Positions 29,410 through 43,400 of a stretch of DNA of 64,000 nt are shown piece after piece. Position 1 is the first letter of the stretch; every line of letters starts with the position of its first letter. The position numbers were made by a program, and so were the translations under genes. A model generated the notes under the pieces. The model was not told the DNA's origin. It made no database searches and saw nothing but the letters and a program-made list of their open reading frames with translations. The DNA is from Oscarella lobularis (lineage: Eukaryota; Porifera; Homoscleromorpha; Homosclerophorida; Oscarellidae): positions 1,608,325 through 1,672,324 of the forward strand of contig NC_089193.1 in NCBI RefSeq assembly GCF_947507565.1, in the 5' to 3' direction.

Positions 29410-32400
29410 ATGTCCGTGGAATTGCGCGCAAAACGCATGTCGCTGAGTCCGTCCTTCGAACCGGACCGTCGTTCGATGTCGTTCTCGGAATCGTCGTCGA
29501 ATAGCAATCTCCTCTCCCCTACAACGGTCCTAACCCGATCGAGCGTCTCGTGCTCGTCCGTTCCATCGCCTACGCGACACTCGCAGTACTACTACGCGAA
29601 GCCGAACCGAAAACGAGACCCCAAACGCGTGCCGGATCCAAACCGGACGAGCGAACAGTTCGAAAACGTGAAGGAGTCACTCGGGTAAGAGAATAGAGCT
29701 GTAGTACAGTAGAAGCTTATAGTTCGATTTCTGTGTGCGTGAAGAAACGCAAGAGGGGGGCGGGACGTGTAGAAGATCGCTCCGTCGACGTCGTCGCGTC
29801 GACGTCGCCTTTTTTCTGGCTTGCATCCTTGACTGACTATGTAATTAGGCTCTCTCTACCTAGAATAGACTGTAGACTGTCTCGTCACCTCGAGTGGGTT
29901 TCTCCTCCTCCTCCTTGTTTTTTCTCCCTCCTCCCCGAGAACGTTTGCCACGCGAACTCTCCCTCCCCCTTCCTTTTTCCCTTGGGATTCCGTTGAAGAA
30001 CGGACGCAGGATCCGTTGCCGCGACACGTTCAATGCACTTCCTGGAATACTTTATTAATAGTTTTAGAATCCTCAGAGGTGCTCGGAGAGCGACTCGTCT
30101 TGGAATGTTGTTTGTTATTTATCTTCTAGTGCGGGTGTTCGGCTATTTCGATCTGAAATCGAGTGGCTGAAGAGTGAAGAGGACGTTTCTTCGCGAGCCG
30201 TATGTTGTACATTTATATTTTTATCTGCACACGTACAAATGCGTCATTTCCTTCGCTTAGGGTTTCCACTACGACGCCGACAAGGTAAAGAGAGCACGCC
30301 TCCCTTGATGCTTTTCCCCTCTGGAGACAACAATAGGAAATTGAATGTATGGGAGAAAATTTCTATTTGTAGACTGTGAAGCATCTGGAGCGTCTCGCAC
30401 GTGCTCTGGAAAATCACACTGATAAGGTAAAGAATGTCCTAGTGTTTATTCGATAAGGCGGTTATTGAAATATTAATTTAGGTCGAGTCTCTTCAGGATA
30501 TGTATAACCTTCAATGTAAAATGAAAGAAGGTGGTTGGCTCGATTTCCTCTGTCAAAGGATGAGGTTGTAAGAATATTTATTTTCAAAGGCGCCGACAAT
30601 TTGGCGTCCGCTTTGGGCGCCCACTCGTCTCAGGGCGCCAAAGCGCTCGCCGAAGTCAAAGCAAAGAAGAAGGAAGTGAATGACGTAAGGAAATACATAA
30701 ACTCATTGAGCGGAAGTCATTTCTATTCCTTCTTCCAGTTGATGTGTCAGATGGAGGACGGACTCGGCGAACTAATGGGCACATTTACAATTCAGATCAA
30801 AGGTTAGCCACGCTGTAGAATTAAGCATGCACATCTGACGCGCTCTTCTAGGGCTTGCTGGCTTTGCGCGATTGTGCAGCGGAGACGTGTTCATGGTTAA
30901 ATTCGCGCTCGGCTCGCAGAAGTGGAAGTCGAAATGCAAAGTGCAGAAATCCGATCAGAAATGGAGCGAAAGAGCGTTCACGTTTGCGCCCTCCAGCCCC
31001 CCTCTCGATAACCTCGTGATAAAAGTGAAAAATCCCCTAGTGGGGGGGAGAGTCCTTGTCTATTTTTTTTTATTTTCAGTTAGTGGAAATACGGACTCTT
31101 CACGGCAAGACGGAGGTCGGTTCGATTACGTGTAGCGTCAAAGCGCTCATGTCACTTCGTCCTCAAGTAGGACTTAGCTCAGATTGTTTATATTGAGTCT
31201 CACGTTTCGTTCAAGATTGTCACGCTGAAACTAAAAGGATTGTCTTCTCTTCAGTTGAAAATTGAAACGTCGTGGAAGTGAGGATATCTTGTTACGCTTG
31301 TCTTTTCGTATATGTCTTCGTTTTCTAGTCCTCTGACTGAAAACGATGTTCTTCCTTACGAACTGCCGAAAGTCGAGCTGACTTTAGGCCACGTTCAACG
31401 CTGTGACGTCGCTGTTCCCTTGACGGCGTACGTGACGAAATTTTGCTGTTTTTTTTCTTATTTTTGATATTGGTTTTCTTTAGTGCTTCTCCTCTTGAGA
31501 GTCCCAAGCAAATTCACTCGATTTTCTTTGATCGTCTCCCGTCGGATCTTGAGAGGCATCAGCCCGTCGTTCGAACGCCGTCTCTTCCCTCCGTTGGAAG
31601 TCAAGAGAGTACGGTGGAATCGGCCTACGAGGCACTGCGCAAAAGCTACGATCAATACAAAGGTACGCATCAAAAAAAAAATAGAGAGGTTCTTCTGTAA
31701 TTGATTTTCTGCCTCAGGCCAGAACGATGAATTGAAGTCGTTTGAGAAAGTTCTTAATCAGTTGGGCGAGCTTCTTCTCAAGGTTTCCTACCACAGAGAT
31801 TCCCCCACCGTATGCAGAAAATAGCGTTTTTTTCAAAGGAGGAACGGTCTCCTATTGCACGCGAACGAAGGCCATCATTGACGCTCTCGATTTCGAGTGC
31901 TCTGCACCAGTTCGACTTTCTCAATTCAGAAGACAGTGACGAAGACGAAGGTAAGAAAAGGGAAGCCGTTTTTTTTAGAATCGTGGGTCCAATCGCGAGC
32001 TGCAGACAGTGACGAGGATATTTCAACGAAGCTCAAAGTCGAAACGCGGACCTCAGTCGATTCCGGCAACGGCCAAAGCGTCTCGTCTCACCCGGCGGAC
32101 GTCGAGAACGCGCGAGGATCGAATCGAATCATAGATCAAGTACTAGAGAAACGATCTGAAGAAGAAACACGTCTCATACTCGAACGTTTTTCTTTGTAAA
32201 GGCCGTCATTCATCATCTTCGCTGCTGCAAGCACATTGTCTCGGTAGGAGGCCACTAGACGATTAGGAGCAAACAAGTCGTTTATAGTTGTTTTGTTTCT
32301 TGTTGCCTGCAGCAACTAAGCTCGTTTGGACCGCTGCGATACAAAGTACATGACGTGTAGTAATCGAAAGTAGTCGGTTGTATTGATTCGTGTCTCTGTT

Positions 32401-33750
32401 TGGACACAGGAAGCGGTTTCTCTAGAGAAGCTCGCTTTCAACGGTGACATAATCGATCAGATCCTGTCCCTGGCGCGCTCTAGATCCTTTTCCCTTGACG
32501 ACGGTACGGTGTATATAGCGAAAGGAGAGGGCTGTTTATATTTCTTCTGTTTTTAGTCTGTCCCAAATTGCGCGAACGCAAAGAGCTGCATGATTTCTGG
32601 GAGGAGACGTGTGGCAAAGAGAACGTAGATTCAATATATGAATTATTTTTTGTTTTGTCTCAATGCTGTATTTCTAGTGTTTGTGGATCGGTCTGAAAGA
32701 GTTCAGCTTGGCTCTCGAAGAACGCTTTGGAGACGGCCTGCGTATGGCGTTCGCAAGCGTGGCAAAATTAGGTACGATCCGTAGCCACGTTGTCCGTTCT
32801 ATGGGTTCTAATTCTTCATTAGTCATACCAGAAATAGTTAGTCGCATCCTGGACGTTGGCTATGATGTGGAGGATCTTGGCTTGGTCACGGTGCAGCAGT
32901 ACTTTAATCATTTTCAAGAAATAGCCAGGTACAGTAGGGCGGTTTGGTTGAAATAGAAATAGAAAGATAAGTGCTCACGTTAGACGTGGCCTTCAGTTTT
33001 ACGTTAATACCGTGGGAAAGGAGATTTCCATTGTCGAAGGATTGAAAACGTCGCAGAAGGACGTTCATAAGAGCGCTGTGAGTTTAACTAAGGGGTGTCT
33101 CCTGGAGGCAAATCATGTGGGGGTCGTCTAGTTGCTGAAAATCAATGAAATCAACTATAGTACTTTGGTGCTTGGGTCGGCTTGCATGCTGCTTGTTACT
33201 GGCGACTCTCAAGCAAAGACGGCTTTGAGTAATGACTCTGAAGTATATGGGGGAGTCTCTATTAACTTGTATTCTTTAGCTGGATACATTGAAAGACTTT
33301 CAAAGTATCCTCAGCACAGAGATAGAGTGAGTCTATCAGTTTCTTTCTGTTTGTATCTCTACTGATGTCTGGTTGAAGGCTCTGAAAGTTTTCTTGGAGG
33401 CAATCGAAGATACGGATCAACAGATTAGGGAGGGCGCATGCATGGCGCTAGGAATTATGAAAGTACCACTCCACAGACTCTGTACGATGTCACAATTAAA
33501 ACATTGCATTTGCAGGCCTTTGAAGCGGTAGATGAGCTCACCTTTCTGGCAAAATGCGACTTTGTGACGGTGAAGGAAGCGGCATACAATGCCCTGATGG
33601 CCTGTGGTAAGTAACCCAGCGGAATTTGTGCTTTTGCTTTAGATTTTTCATCCAGGTGATGCTGGTCGCCATGCTTTTTCTCATAGTTTACCGACAACGT
33701 TTTATGATTTGGGACCAGTTCATACTTTAGTGCCTCAAATGGTTCTTTAG
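29410..33750 (+). CDS. RIPOR/FAM65-like Rho-interacting cell polarisation regulator
   Basis: First in-frame ATG is 29410 (MSVELRAKRMSLSPSFEP); exon 1 ends at 29684 after a Ser-rich stretch. Then AGVRLFRSEIEWLKSEEDVS (30130-30199), GFHYDADK, TVKHLERLARALENHTDK and VESLQDMYNLQCKMKEGG, matching the family N-terminal coiled region. LMCQMEDGLGELMGTFTIQI, then LAGFARLCSGDVFMVKFALG, SQKWKSKCKVQKSDQKWSE and GSITCSVKALMSLRPQ correspond to the conserved central C2-like region. The 3' end is HEAT-like: ALKVFLEAIEDTDQQIREGA, CMALGIMKAFEAVDELTFLA and VKEAAYNALMACGDAGRHAF, ending LGPVHTLVPQMVL and TAG at 33748-33750. Vertebrate RIPOR proteins bind RHO GTPases and control polarity and migration; that role here is by homology. 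About 20 exons; several mid-gene boundaries (31640-32650) were not fixed, and the middle is low-complexity. No vertebrate paralogue (1, 2 or 3) can be singled out. Confidence 0.88.
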
Positions 33751-34320
33751 CTTATACAGTAGGCATACACATGCAACCAATTTCTAAACTGACAACTGAC
33801 TAGGCTAGGAGATGACAGATGTAAAGCAAAATCCCTAATTAATTGTAGTCAAATCTACGACTTTCAAATTTCAATCTCTTCCCATAATTTACGGAGCTTC
33901 GTACGGGGCCTGCGTTTCCAATGCGGGACCTCGCGTTTTCGCCTTCAAATTTCGCCGCCCGACGCCGCCGTGACCGCGCTTCGATCGCGCCGCTGCGCTT
34001 CGAACGCCCTTCCGCGCGATCGATTGAACGCGCGATCGTCGGGACCCCCGCCGCGGATCCTCCTCCGCCGCCGCTTTCCGAGCCGCCGATCGCGCCGGAA
34101 TTCCAAACGCGACGTCTCGCGCGGGTTCTCTACCGGTCCGAATCGAGCAATCGCCGCCGTGAAGTCGCGTTTCGCCCCAATTCGAATCGCCTTAGAGTGC
34201 GCTATGCATATTTTCTCCGCCGCCATCTTCCTTTGTCTTTCCGTTTTTCCATGGCTTCTTCCGCGCGAAAGCGACCTCGCTGCGAGGTTCCAGCGACTCC
34301 TGGTAGAGTGCCCTGCCCTT
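33751..34320. other. Gene-free stretch after RIPOR, GC-rich in its second half
   Basis: AT-rich to about 33900, then abruptly GC- and CpG-rich (33900-34240), resembling an unmethylated promoter. At 34251 a frame MASSARKRPRCEVPATPG runs to a possible donor G|gtagag near 34303. This could be the first exon of a gene whose intron contains the satellite array, but nothing downstream in the window can confirm it. Confidence 0.3.
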
Positions 34321-34485
34321 GCAATACGTGTATCCCTGATGCATGTTTCCCCCCTGAGTTAAGTTTACCGCATAGTGGAATTCGCAGTATACCATTCCCT
34401 GCTTGCAGAGTACGTATCACTGATGCATGTTTTTGTGCAATTGACACTGTACCACTTCCTGCTGGCAGGGTATGTATCCTTCAAC
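34300..34485. repeat. Degenerate repeat at the satellite edge
   Basis: Two to three imperfect copies, about 80 bp apart, of a unit with CCCTGCTTGCAGAGTACGTA and TCACTGATGCATGTTT: compare near 34315-34346, 34397-34430 and 34457-34480. The last copy grades directly into the 25-bp satellite (GTATGTATCCTTCAACAG), so the satellite start may derive from this unit. Confidence 0.65.
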
Positions 34486-37400
34486 AGAAAACACATTGAG
34501 TACCTACAACAGAAAACACATTGAGTACCTTCAACAGAAAACACATTGAGTACTTTCAACAGAAAACACATTGAGTACCTACAACACAAAACACATTGAG
34601 TACCTAAAACAGAAAACATATTGAGTACCTACAACAGAAAACACATTGAGTACCTACAACAGAAAACACATTGAGTACCTACAACAGAAAACATATTGAG
34701 TAACTTCAACAGAAAACACATTCAGTACCTTCAACAGAAAACACATTGGGTACCTAAAACAGAAAACATATTGAGTACCTACAACAGAAAACACATTGAG
34801 TACCTACAACAGAAAACATATTGAGTACCTAAAACAGAAAACATATTGAGTGCCTACAACAGAAAACACATTGAGTACCTTCAACAGAAAACACATTGAG
34901 TACCTACAACAGAAAACACATTCAGTACCTTCAACAGAAAACACATTCAGTACCTTCAACAGAAAACACATTGAGTACCTTCAACAGAAAACACATTGAG
35001 TACCTACAACAGAAAACACATTCAGTACCTTCAACAGAAAACGTATTGAGTACCTACAACAGAAAACATATTGAGTACCTTCAACAGAAAACATATTGAG
35101 TACGTTCAACAGAAAACATAATGAGTACCTTCAACAGAAAACATATTGAGTACGTTCAACAGAAAACATAATGAGTACCTTCAACAGAAAACATATTGAG
35201 TACCTTCAACAGAAAACGTAATGAGTACCTTCAACAGAAAACATATTGAGTACCTTCAACAGAAAACAGAAAACATATTGAGTACCTACAACAGAAAACA
35301 GAAAACATATTGAGTACGTTCAACAGAAAACATAATGAGTACCTTCAACAGAAAACATTGAGTACCTTCAACAGAAAACGTAATGAGTACCTTCAACAGA
35401 AAACAGAAAACATGTTGAGTACGTTTAACAGAAAACATAATGAGTACCTTCAACAGAAAACATATTGAGTACCTTCAACAGAAAACATATTGAGTACCTT
35501 CAACAGAAAACAGAAAACATATTGAATACGTTCAACAGAAAACATATTGAATACCTTCAACAGAAAACAAAATGAGTACCTTCAACAGAAAACGTAATGA
35601 GTACCTTCAACAGAAAACATAATGAGTACCTTCAACAGAAAACGTATTGAGTACCTACAACAGAAAACAGAAAACATATTGAGTACGTTCGACAGAAAAC
35701 ATATTGAATACGTTCAACAGAAAACATATTGAGTACCTTCAACAGAAAACGTAATGAGTACCTTCAACAGAAAACGTATTGAGTACCTACAACAGAAAAC
35801 AGAAAACATATTGAGTACGTTCAACAGAAAACATATTGAATACGTTCAACAGAAAACAGATTGAGTACCTTCAACAGAAAACATAATGAGTACCTTCAAC
35901 AGAAAACATATTGAGTACCTTCAACAGAAAACAGAAAACATATTGAGTACAGTACCTTCAACAGAAAAATATTGAGTACCTTCAACAGAAAACATTTTGA
36001 GTACCTTCAACAGAAAACATATTGAGTACGTTCAACAGAAAACATAATGAGTACCTTCAACAGAAAACATATTGAGTACCTTCAACAGAAAACGTAATGA
36101 GTACCTTCAACAGAAAACGTATTGAGTACCTACAACAGAAAACAGAAAACATATTGAGTACGTTCAACAGAAAACATATTGAATACGTTCAACAGAAAAC
36201 ATATTGAGTACCTTCAACAGAAAACGTAATGAGTACCTTCAACAGAAAACGTATTGAGTACCTACAACAGAAAACAGAAAACATATTGAGTACGTTCAAC
36301 AGAAAACATATTGAATACGTTCAACAGAAAACATAATGAGTACCTTCAACAGAAAACATAATGAGTAACTTCAACAGAAAACATATTGAGTACGTTCAAC
36401 AGAAAACAGAAAACAGATTGAGTACAGTACCTTCAATAGAAAAATATTGAGTACCTTCAACAGAAAACATATTGAGTACGTTCAACAGAAAACATAATGA
36501 GTACCTTCAACAGAAAACATATTGAGTACCTTCAACAGAAAACATATTGAGTACCTTCAACAGAAAACATATTGAGTACCTTCAACAGAAAACAGAAAAC
36601 ATATTGAATACGTTTAACAGAAAACATAATGAGTTCCTTCAACAGAAAACATTGAGTACCTTCAACAGAAAACGTAATGAGTACCTTCAACAGAAAACAG
36701 AAAACATGTTGAGTACGTTTAACAGAAAACATAATGAGTACCTTCAACAGAAAACATAATGAGTACCTTCAACAGAAAACATATTGAGTACGTTCAACAG
36801 AAAACAGAAAACAGATTGAGACCTACAACAGAAAACAGAAAACATTGAGTACCTACAACAGAAAAAGAAAACAGATTGAGTACACTGTACCTACAACAGA
36901 AAACAGATTGAGTACCTTCAACAGAAAACATAATGAGTACCTTCAACAGAAAACATATTGAGTACCTTCAACAGAAAACAGAAAACATATTGAGTACAGT
37001 ACCTTCAACAGAAAAATATTGAGTACCTTCAACAGAAAACATATTGAGTACGTTCAACAGAAAACATAATGAGTACCTTCAACAGAAAACATATTGAGTA
37101 CGTTCAACAGAAAACATAATGAGTACCTTCAACAGAAAACATATTGAGTACCTTCAACAGAAAACGTAATGAGTACCTTCAACAGAAAACATATTGAGTA
37201 CCTTCAACAGAAAACAGAAAACATGTTGAGTACGTTTAACAGAAAACATAATGAGTACCTTCAACAGAAAACATAATGAGAACCTTCAACAGAAAACATA
37301 TTGAGTACCTTCAACAGAAAACGTAATGAGTACCTTCAACAGAAAACGTATTGAGTACCTACAACAGAAAACAGAAAACATATTGAGTACGTTGAACAGA

Positions 37401-40400
37401 AAACATATTGAATACGTTCAACAGAAAACATATTGAGTACGTTCAACAGAAAACATAATGAGTACCTTCAACAGAAAACATATTGAGTACGTTCAACAGA
37501 AAACATATTGAGTACCTTCAACAGAAAACATATTGAGTACCTTCAACAGAAAACGTAATGAGTACCTTCAACACAAAACGTATTGAGTACCTTCAACAGA
37601 AAACAGAAAACATATTGAGTACCTACAACAGAAAACAGAAAACATATTGAGTACGTTCAACAGAAAACATATTGAGTACGTTCAACAGAAAACATATTAG
37701 TACCTTCAACAGAAAACATTGAGTACCTTCAACAGAAAACGTAATGAGTACCTTCAACAGAAAACAGAAAACATGTTGAGTACGTTTAACAGAAAACATA
37801 ATGAGTACCTTCAACAGAAAACGTAATGAGTACCTTCAACAGAAAACGTATTGAGTACCTTCAACAGAAAACAGAAAACATATTGAGTACCTACAACAGA
37901 AAACAGAAAACATATTGAGTACGTTCAACAGAAAACATATTGAGTACGTTCAACAGAAAACATAATGAGTACCTTCAACAGAAAAAAATGAGTACCTTCA
38001 ACAGAAAACGTAATAAGTACCTTCAACAGAAAACAGAAAACATGTTGAGTACCTTTAACAGAAAACATAATGAGTACCTTCAACAGAAAACATAATGAGT
38101 ACCTTCAACAGAAAACATATTGAGTACCTTCAAGAGAAAACGTAATGAGTACCTTCAACAGAAAACGTATTGAGTACCTACAAAGGAAAACAGAAAACAT
38201 ATTGAGTACGTTCAACAGAAAACATATTGAATACGTTCAACAGAAAACATAATGAGTACCTTCAACAGAAAACATTGAGTACCTTCAACAGAAAACGTAA
38301 TAAGTACCTTCAACAGAAAACAGAAAACATGTTGAGTACGTTTAACAGAAAACATAATGAGTACCTTCAACAGAAAACATAATGAGTACCTTCAACAGAA
38401 AACATATTGAGTACCTTCAACAGAAAACGTAATGAGTACCTTCAACAGAAAACGTATTGAGTACCTACAACAGAAAACAGAAAACATATTGAGTACGTTC
38501 AACAGAAAACATATTGAATACGTTCAACAGAAAACATAATGAGTACCTTCAACAGAAAACATAATGAGTACCTTCAACAGAAAACATATTGAGTACCTTC
38601 AACAGAAAACAGAAAACATATTGAGTACAGTACCTTCTAACAGAAAACACATTCACTTCCTTCAACAGAAAACATATTGAGTACCTTCAACAGAAAACAC
38701 ATTGAGTACCTACAACAGAAAACACATTGAGTACCTACAACAGAAAACACATTCAGTACCTTCAACAGAAAACATATTGAGTACCTTCAACAGAAAACAC
38801 ATTGAGTACCTACAACAGAAAACACATTGAGTACCTTCAACAGAAAACATCATGAGTACCTTCAACAGAAAACATATTGAGTACCTTACACAGAAAACAT
38901 ATTGAGTACCTTCAACAGAAAACAGAAAACATATTGAATACGTTCAACAGAAAACATATTGAGTACGTTCAACAGAAAACAGAAAACAGATTGAGACCTA
39001 CAACAGAAAACAGAAAACATTGAGTACCTACAACAGAAAAAGAAAACAGATTGAGTACACTGTACCTACAACAGAAAACAGATTGAGTACCTTCAACAGA
39101 AAACATAATGAGTACCTTCAACAGAAAACATATTGAGTACCTTCAACAGAAAACAGAAAACATATTGAGTACAGTACCTTCAACAGAAAAATATTGAGTA
39201 CCTTCAACAGAAAACATATTGAGTACGTTCAACAGAAAACATAATGAGTACCTTCAACAGAAAACATATTGAGTACGTTCAACAGAAAACATAATGAGTA
39301 CCTTCAACAGAAAACATATTGAGTACCTTCAACAGAAAACGTAATGAGTACCTTCAACAGAAAACGTATTGAGTACCTTCAACAGAAAACAGAAAACATA
39401 TTGAGTACCTACAACAGAAAACAGAAAACATATTGAGTACGTTCAAAAGAAAACATATTGAGTACGTTCAACAGAAAACATAATGAGTACGTTCAACAGA
39501 AAACATTGAGTACCTTCAACAGAAAACGTAATGAGTACCTTCAACAGAAAACAGAAAACATGTTGAGTACGTTTAACAGAAAACATAATGAGTACCTTCA
39601 ACAGAAAACATAATGAGTACCTTCAACAGAAAACATATTGAGTACGTTCAACAGAAAACAGAAAACAGATTGAGACCTACAACAGAAAACAGAAAACATT
39701 GAGTACCTACAACAGAAAAAGAAAACAGATTGAGTACACTGTACCTACAACAGAAAACAGATTGAGTACCTTCAACAGAAAACATATTGAGTACCTTCAA
39801 CAGAAAACAGAAAACATATTGAGTACAGTACCTTCAACAGAAAAATATTGAGTACCTTCAACAGAAAACATATTGAGTACCTTCAACAGAAAACGTAATG
39901 AGTACCTTCAACAGAAAACGTATTGAGTACCTACAACAGAAAACAGAAAACATATTGAGTACGTTCAACAGAAAACATATTGAATACGTTCAACAGAAAA
40001 CATAATGAGTACCTTCAACAGAAAACATTGAGTACCTTCAACAGAAAACGTAATGAGTACCTTCAACAGAAAACAGAAAACATGTTGAGTACGTTTAACA
40101 GAAAACATAATGAGTACCTTCAACAGAAAACATCATGAGTACCTTCAACAGAAAACATATTGAGTACCTTACACAGAAAACATATTGAGTACCTTCAACA
40201 GAAAACAGAAAACATATTGAATACGTTCAACAGAAAACATAGTGAATACCTTCAACAGAAAACAAAATGAGTACCTTCAACAGAAAACATATTGAGTACC
40301 TTCAACAGAAAACGTAATGAGTACCTTCAACAGAAAACATAATGAGTACCTTGAACAGAAAACGTATTTAGTACCTACAACAGAAAACAGAAAACATATT

Positions 40401-43400
40401 GAGTACGTTCAACAGAAAACATATTGAATACGTTCAACAGAAAACATATTGAGTACCTTCAACAGAAAACGTAATGAGTACCTTCAACAGAAAACGTATT
40501 GAGTACCTACAACAGAAAACAGAAAACATATTGAGTACGTTCAACAGAAAACATATTGAATACGTTCAACAGAAAACATAATGAGTACCTTCAACAGAAA
40601 ACATAATGAGTACCTTCAACAGAAAACATATTGAGTACCTCCAACAGAAAACAGAAAACATATTGAGTACGTTTAACAGAAAACATAATGAGTACCTTCA
40701 ACAGAAAACATATTGAGTACGTTCAACAGAAAACAGAAAACAGATTGAGACCTACAATAGAAAACAGAAAACATTGAGTACTTACAACAGAAAAAGAAAA
40801 CAGATTGAGAACACTGTACCTACAACAGAAAACAGATTGAGTACCTTCAACAGAAAACATAATGAGTACCTTCAACAGAAAACATATTGAGTACCTTCAA
40901 CAGAAAACAGAAAACATATTGAGTACTGTACCTTCAACAGAAAAATATTGAGTACCTTCAACAGAAAACATATTGAGTACCTTCAACAGAAAACATATTG
41001 AGTACGTTCAACAGAAAACATAATGAGTACCTTCAACAGAAAACATATTGAGTACCTTCAACAGAAAACGTAATGAGTACCTTCAACAGAAAACATATTG
41101 AGTACCTTCAACAGGAAACAGAAAACATATTGAGTACCTACAACAGAAAACAGAAAACATATTGAGTACGTTCAACGGAAAACATTGAGTACGTTCAACA
41201 GAAAACATAATGAGTACCTTCAACAGAAAACATTGAGTACCTTCAACAGAAAACGTAATGAGTATCTTCAACAGAAAACAGAAAACATGTTGAGTACGTT
41301 TAACAGAAAACATAATGAGTACCTTCAACAGAAAACATAATGAGTACCTTCAACAGAAAACATATTGAGTACGTTCAACAGAAAACAGAAAACAGATTGA
41401 GACCTACAACAGAAAACAGAAAACATTGAGTACCTACAACAGAAAAAGAAAACAGATTGAGTACACTGTACCTACAACAGAAAACAGATTGAGTACCTTC
41501 AACAGAAAACATATTGAGTACCTTCAACAGAAAACAGAAAACATATTGAGTACAGTACCTTCAACAGAAAAATATTGAGTACCTTCAACAGAAAACATAT
41601 TGAGTACGTTCAACAGAAAACGTAATGAGTACCTTCAACAGAAAACGTATTGAGTACCTACAACAGAAAACAGAAAACATATTGAGTACGTTCAACAGAA
41701 AACATATTGAATACGTTCAAAAGAAAACATAATGAGTACCTTCAACAGAAAACATTGAGTACCTTCAACAGAAAACGTTAATAGTACCTTCAACAGAAAA
41801 CAGAAAACATGTTGAGTACGTTTAACAGAAAACATAATGAGTACCTTCAACAGAAAACATAATGAGTACCTTCAACAGAAAACATATTGAGTACGTTCAA
41901 CAGAAAACAGAAAACAGATTGAGACCTACAACAGAAAACAGAAAACATTGAGTACCTACAACAGAAAAAGAAAACAGATTGAGTACACTGTACCTACAAC
42001 AGAAAACAGATTGAGTACCTTCAACAGAAAACATATTGAGTACGTTCAAAAAAAACATAATGAGTACCTTCAACAGAAAACATATTGAGTACGTTCAACA
42101 GAAAACATAATGAGTACCTTCAACAGAAAACATATTGAGTACCTTCAACAGAAAACGTAATGAGTACCTTCAACAGAAAACATATTGAGTACCTTCAACA
42201 GAAAACAGAAAACATATTGAGTACCTATAACAGAAAACAGAAAACATATTGAGTACGTTCAACAGAAAACATATTGAGTACGTTCAACAGAAAACATAAT
42301 GAGTACCTTCAACAGAAAACATTGAGTACCTTCAACAGAAAACATATTGAGTACGTTCAACAGAAAACAGAAAACAGATTGAGACCTACAACAGAAAACA
42401 GAAAACATTGAGTACCTACAACAGAAAAAGAAAACAGATTGAGTACACTGTACCCTCAACAGAAAACAGATTGAGTACCTTCAACAGAAAACATAATGAG
42501 TACCTTCAACAGAAAACATATTGAGTACCTTCAACAGAAAACAGAAAACATATTGAGTACGTTCAACAGAAAACATATTGAGTACGTTCAACAGAAAACA
42601 TAATGAGTACCTTCAACAGAAAACATATTGAGTACGTTCAACAGAAAACATAATGAGTACCTTCAACAGAAAACATATTGAGTACCTTCAACAGAAAACG
42701 TAATGAGTACCTTCAACAGAAAACATATTGAGTACCTTCAACAGAAAACAGAAAACATATTGAGTACCTACAACAGAAAACAGAAAACATATTGAGTACG
42801 TTCAACAGAAAACATATTGAGTACGTTCAACAGAAAACATAATGAGTACCTTCAACAAAAAACATTGAGTACCTTCAACAGAAAACGTAATGAGTACCTT
42901 CAACAGAAAACAGAAAACATGTTAAGTACGTTTAACAGAAAACATAATGAGAACCTTCAACAGAAAACATAATGAGTACCTTCAACAGAAAACAGAAAAC
43001 ATATTGAGTACAGTACCTTCAACAGAAAAATATTGAGTACCTTCAACAGAAAACATATTGAGTACCTTACACAGAAAACGTAATGAGTACCTTCAACAGA
43101 AAACGTATTGAGTACCTACAACAGAAAACAGAAAACATATTGAGTACGTTCAACAGAAAACATATTGAATACGTTCAACAGAAAACATATTGAGTACCTT
43201 CAACAGAACACGTAATGAGTACCTTCAACAGAAAACGTATTGAGTACCTACAACAGAAAACAGAAAACATATTGAGTACATTCAACAGAAAACATATTGA
43301 ATACGTTCAACAGAAAACATAATGAGTACCTTCAACAGAAAACATTGAGTACCTTCAACAGAAAACGTAATGAGTACCTTCAACAGAAAACATATTGAGT

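Noticed and set aside
36547-36759. Short frames in the satellite (STFNRKHIEYLQQKTEN type) as peptides
   Set aside because: They are produced by the 25-bp period read through three frames (25 codons per 75 bp); no start or splice signals and no conservation is testable here.
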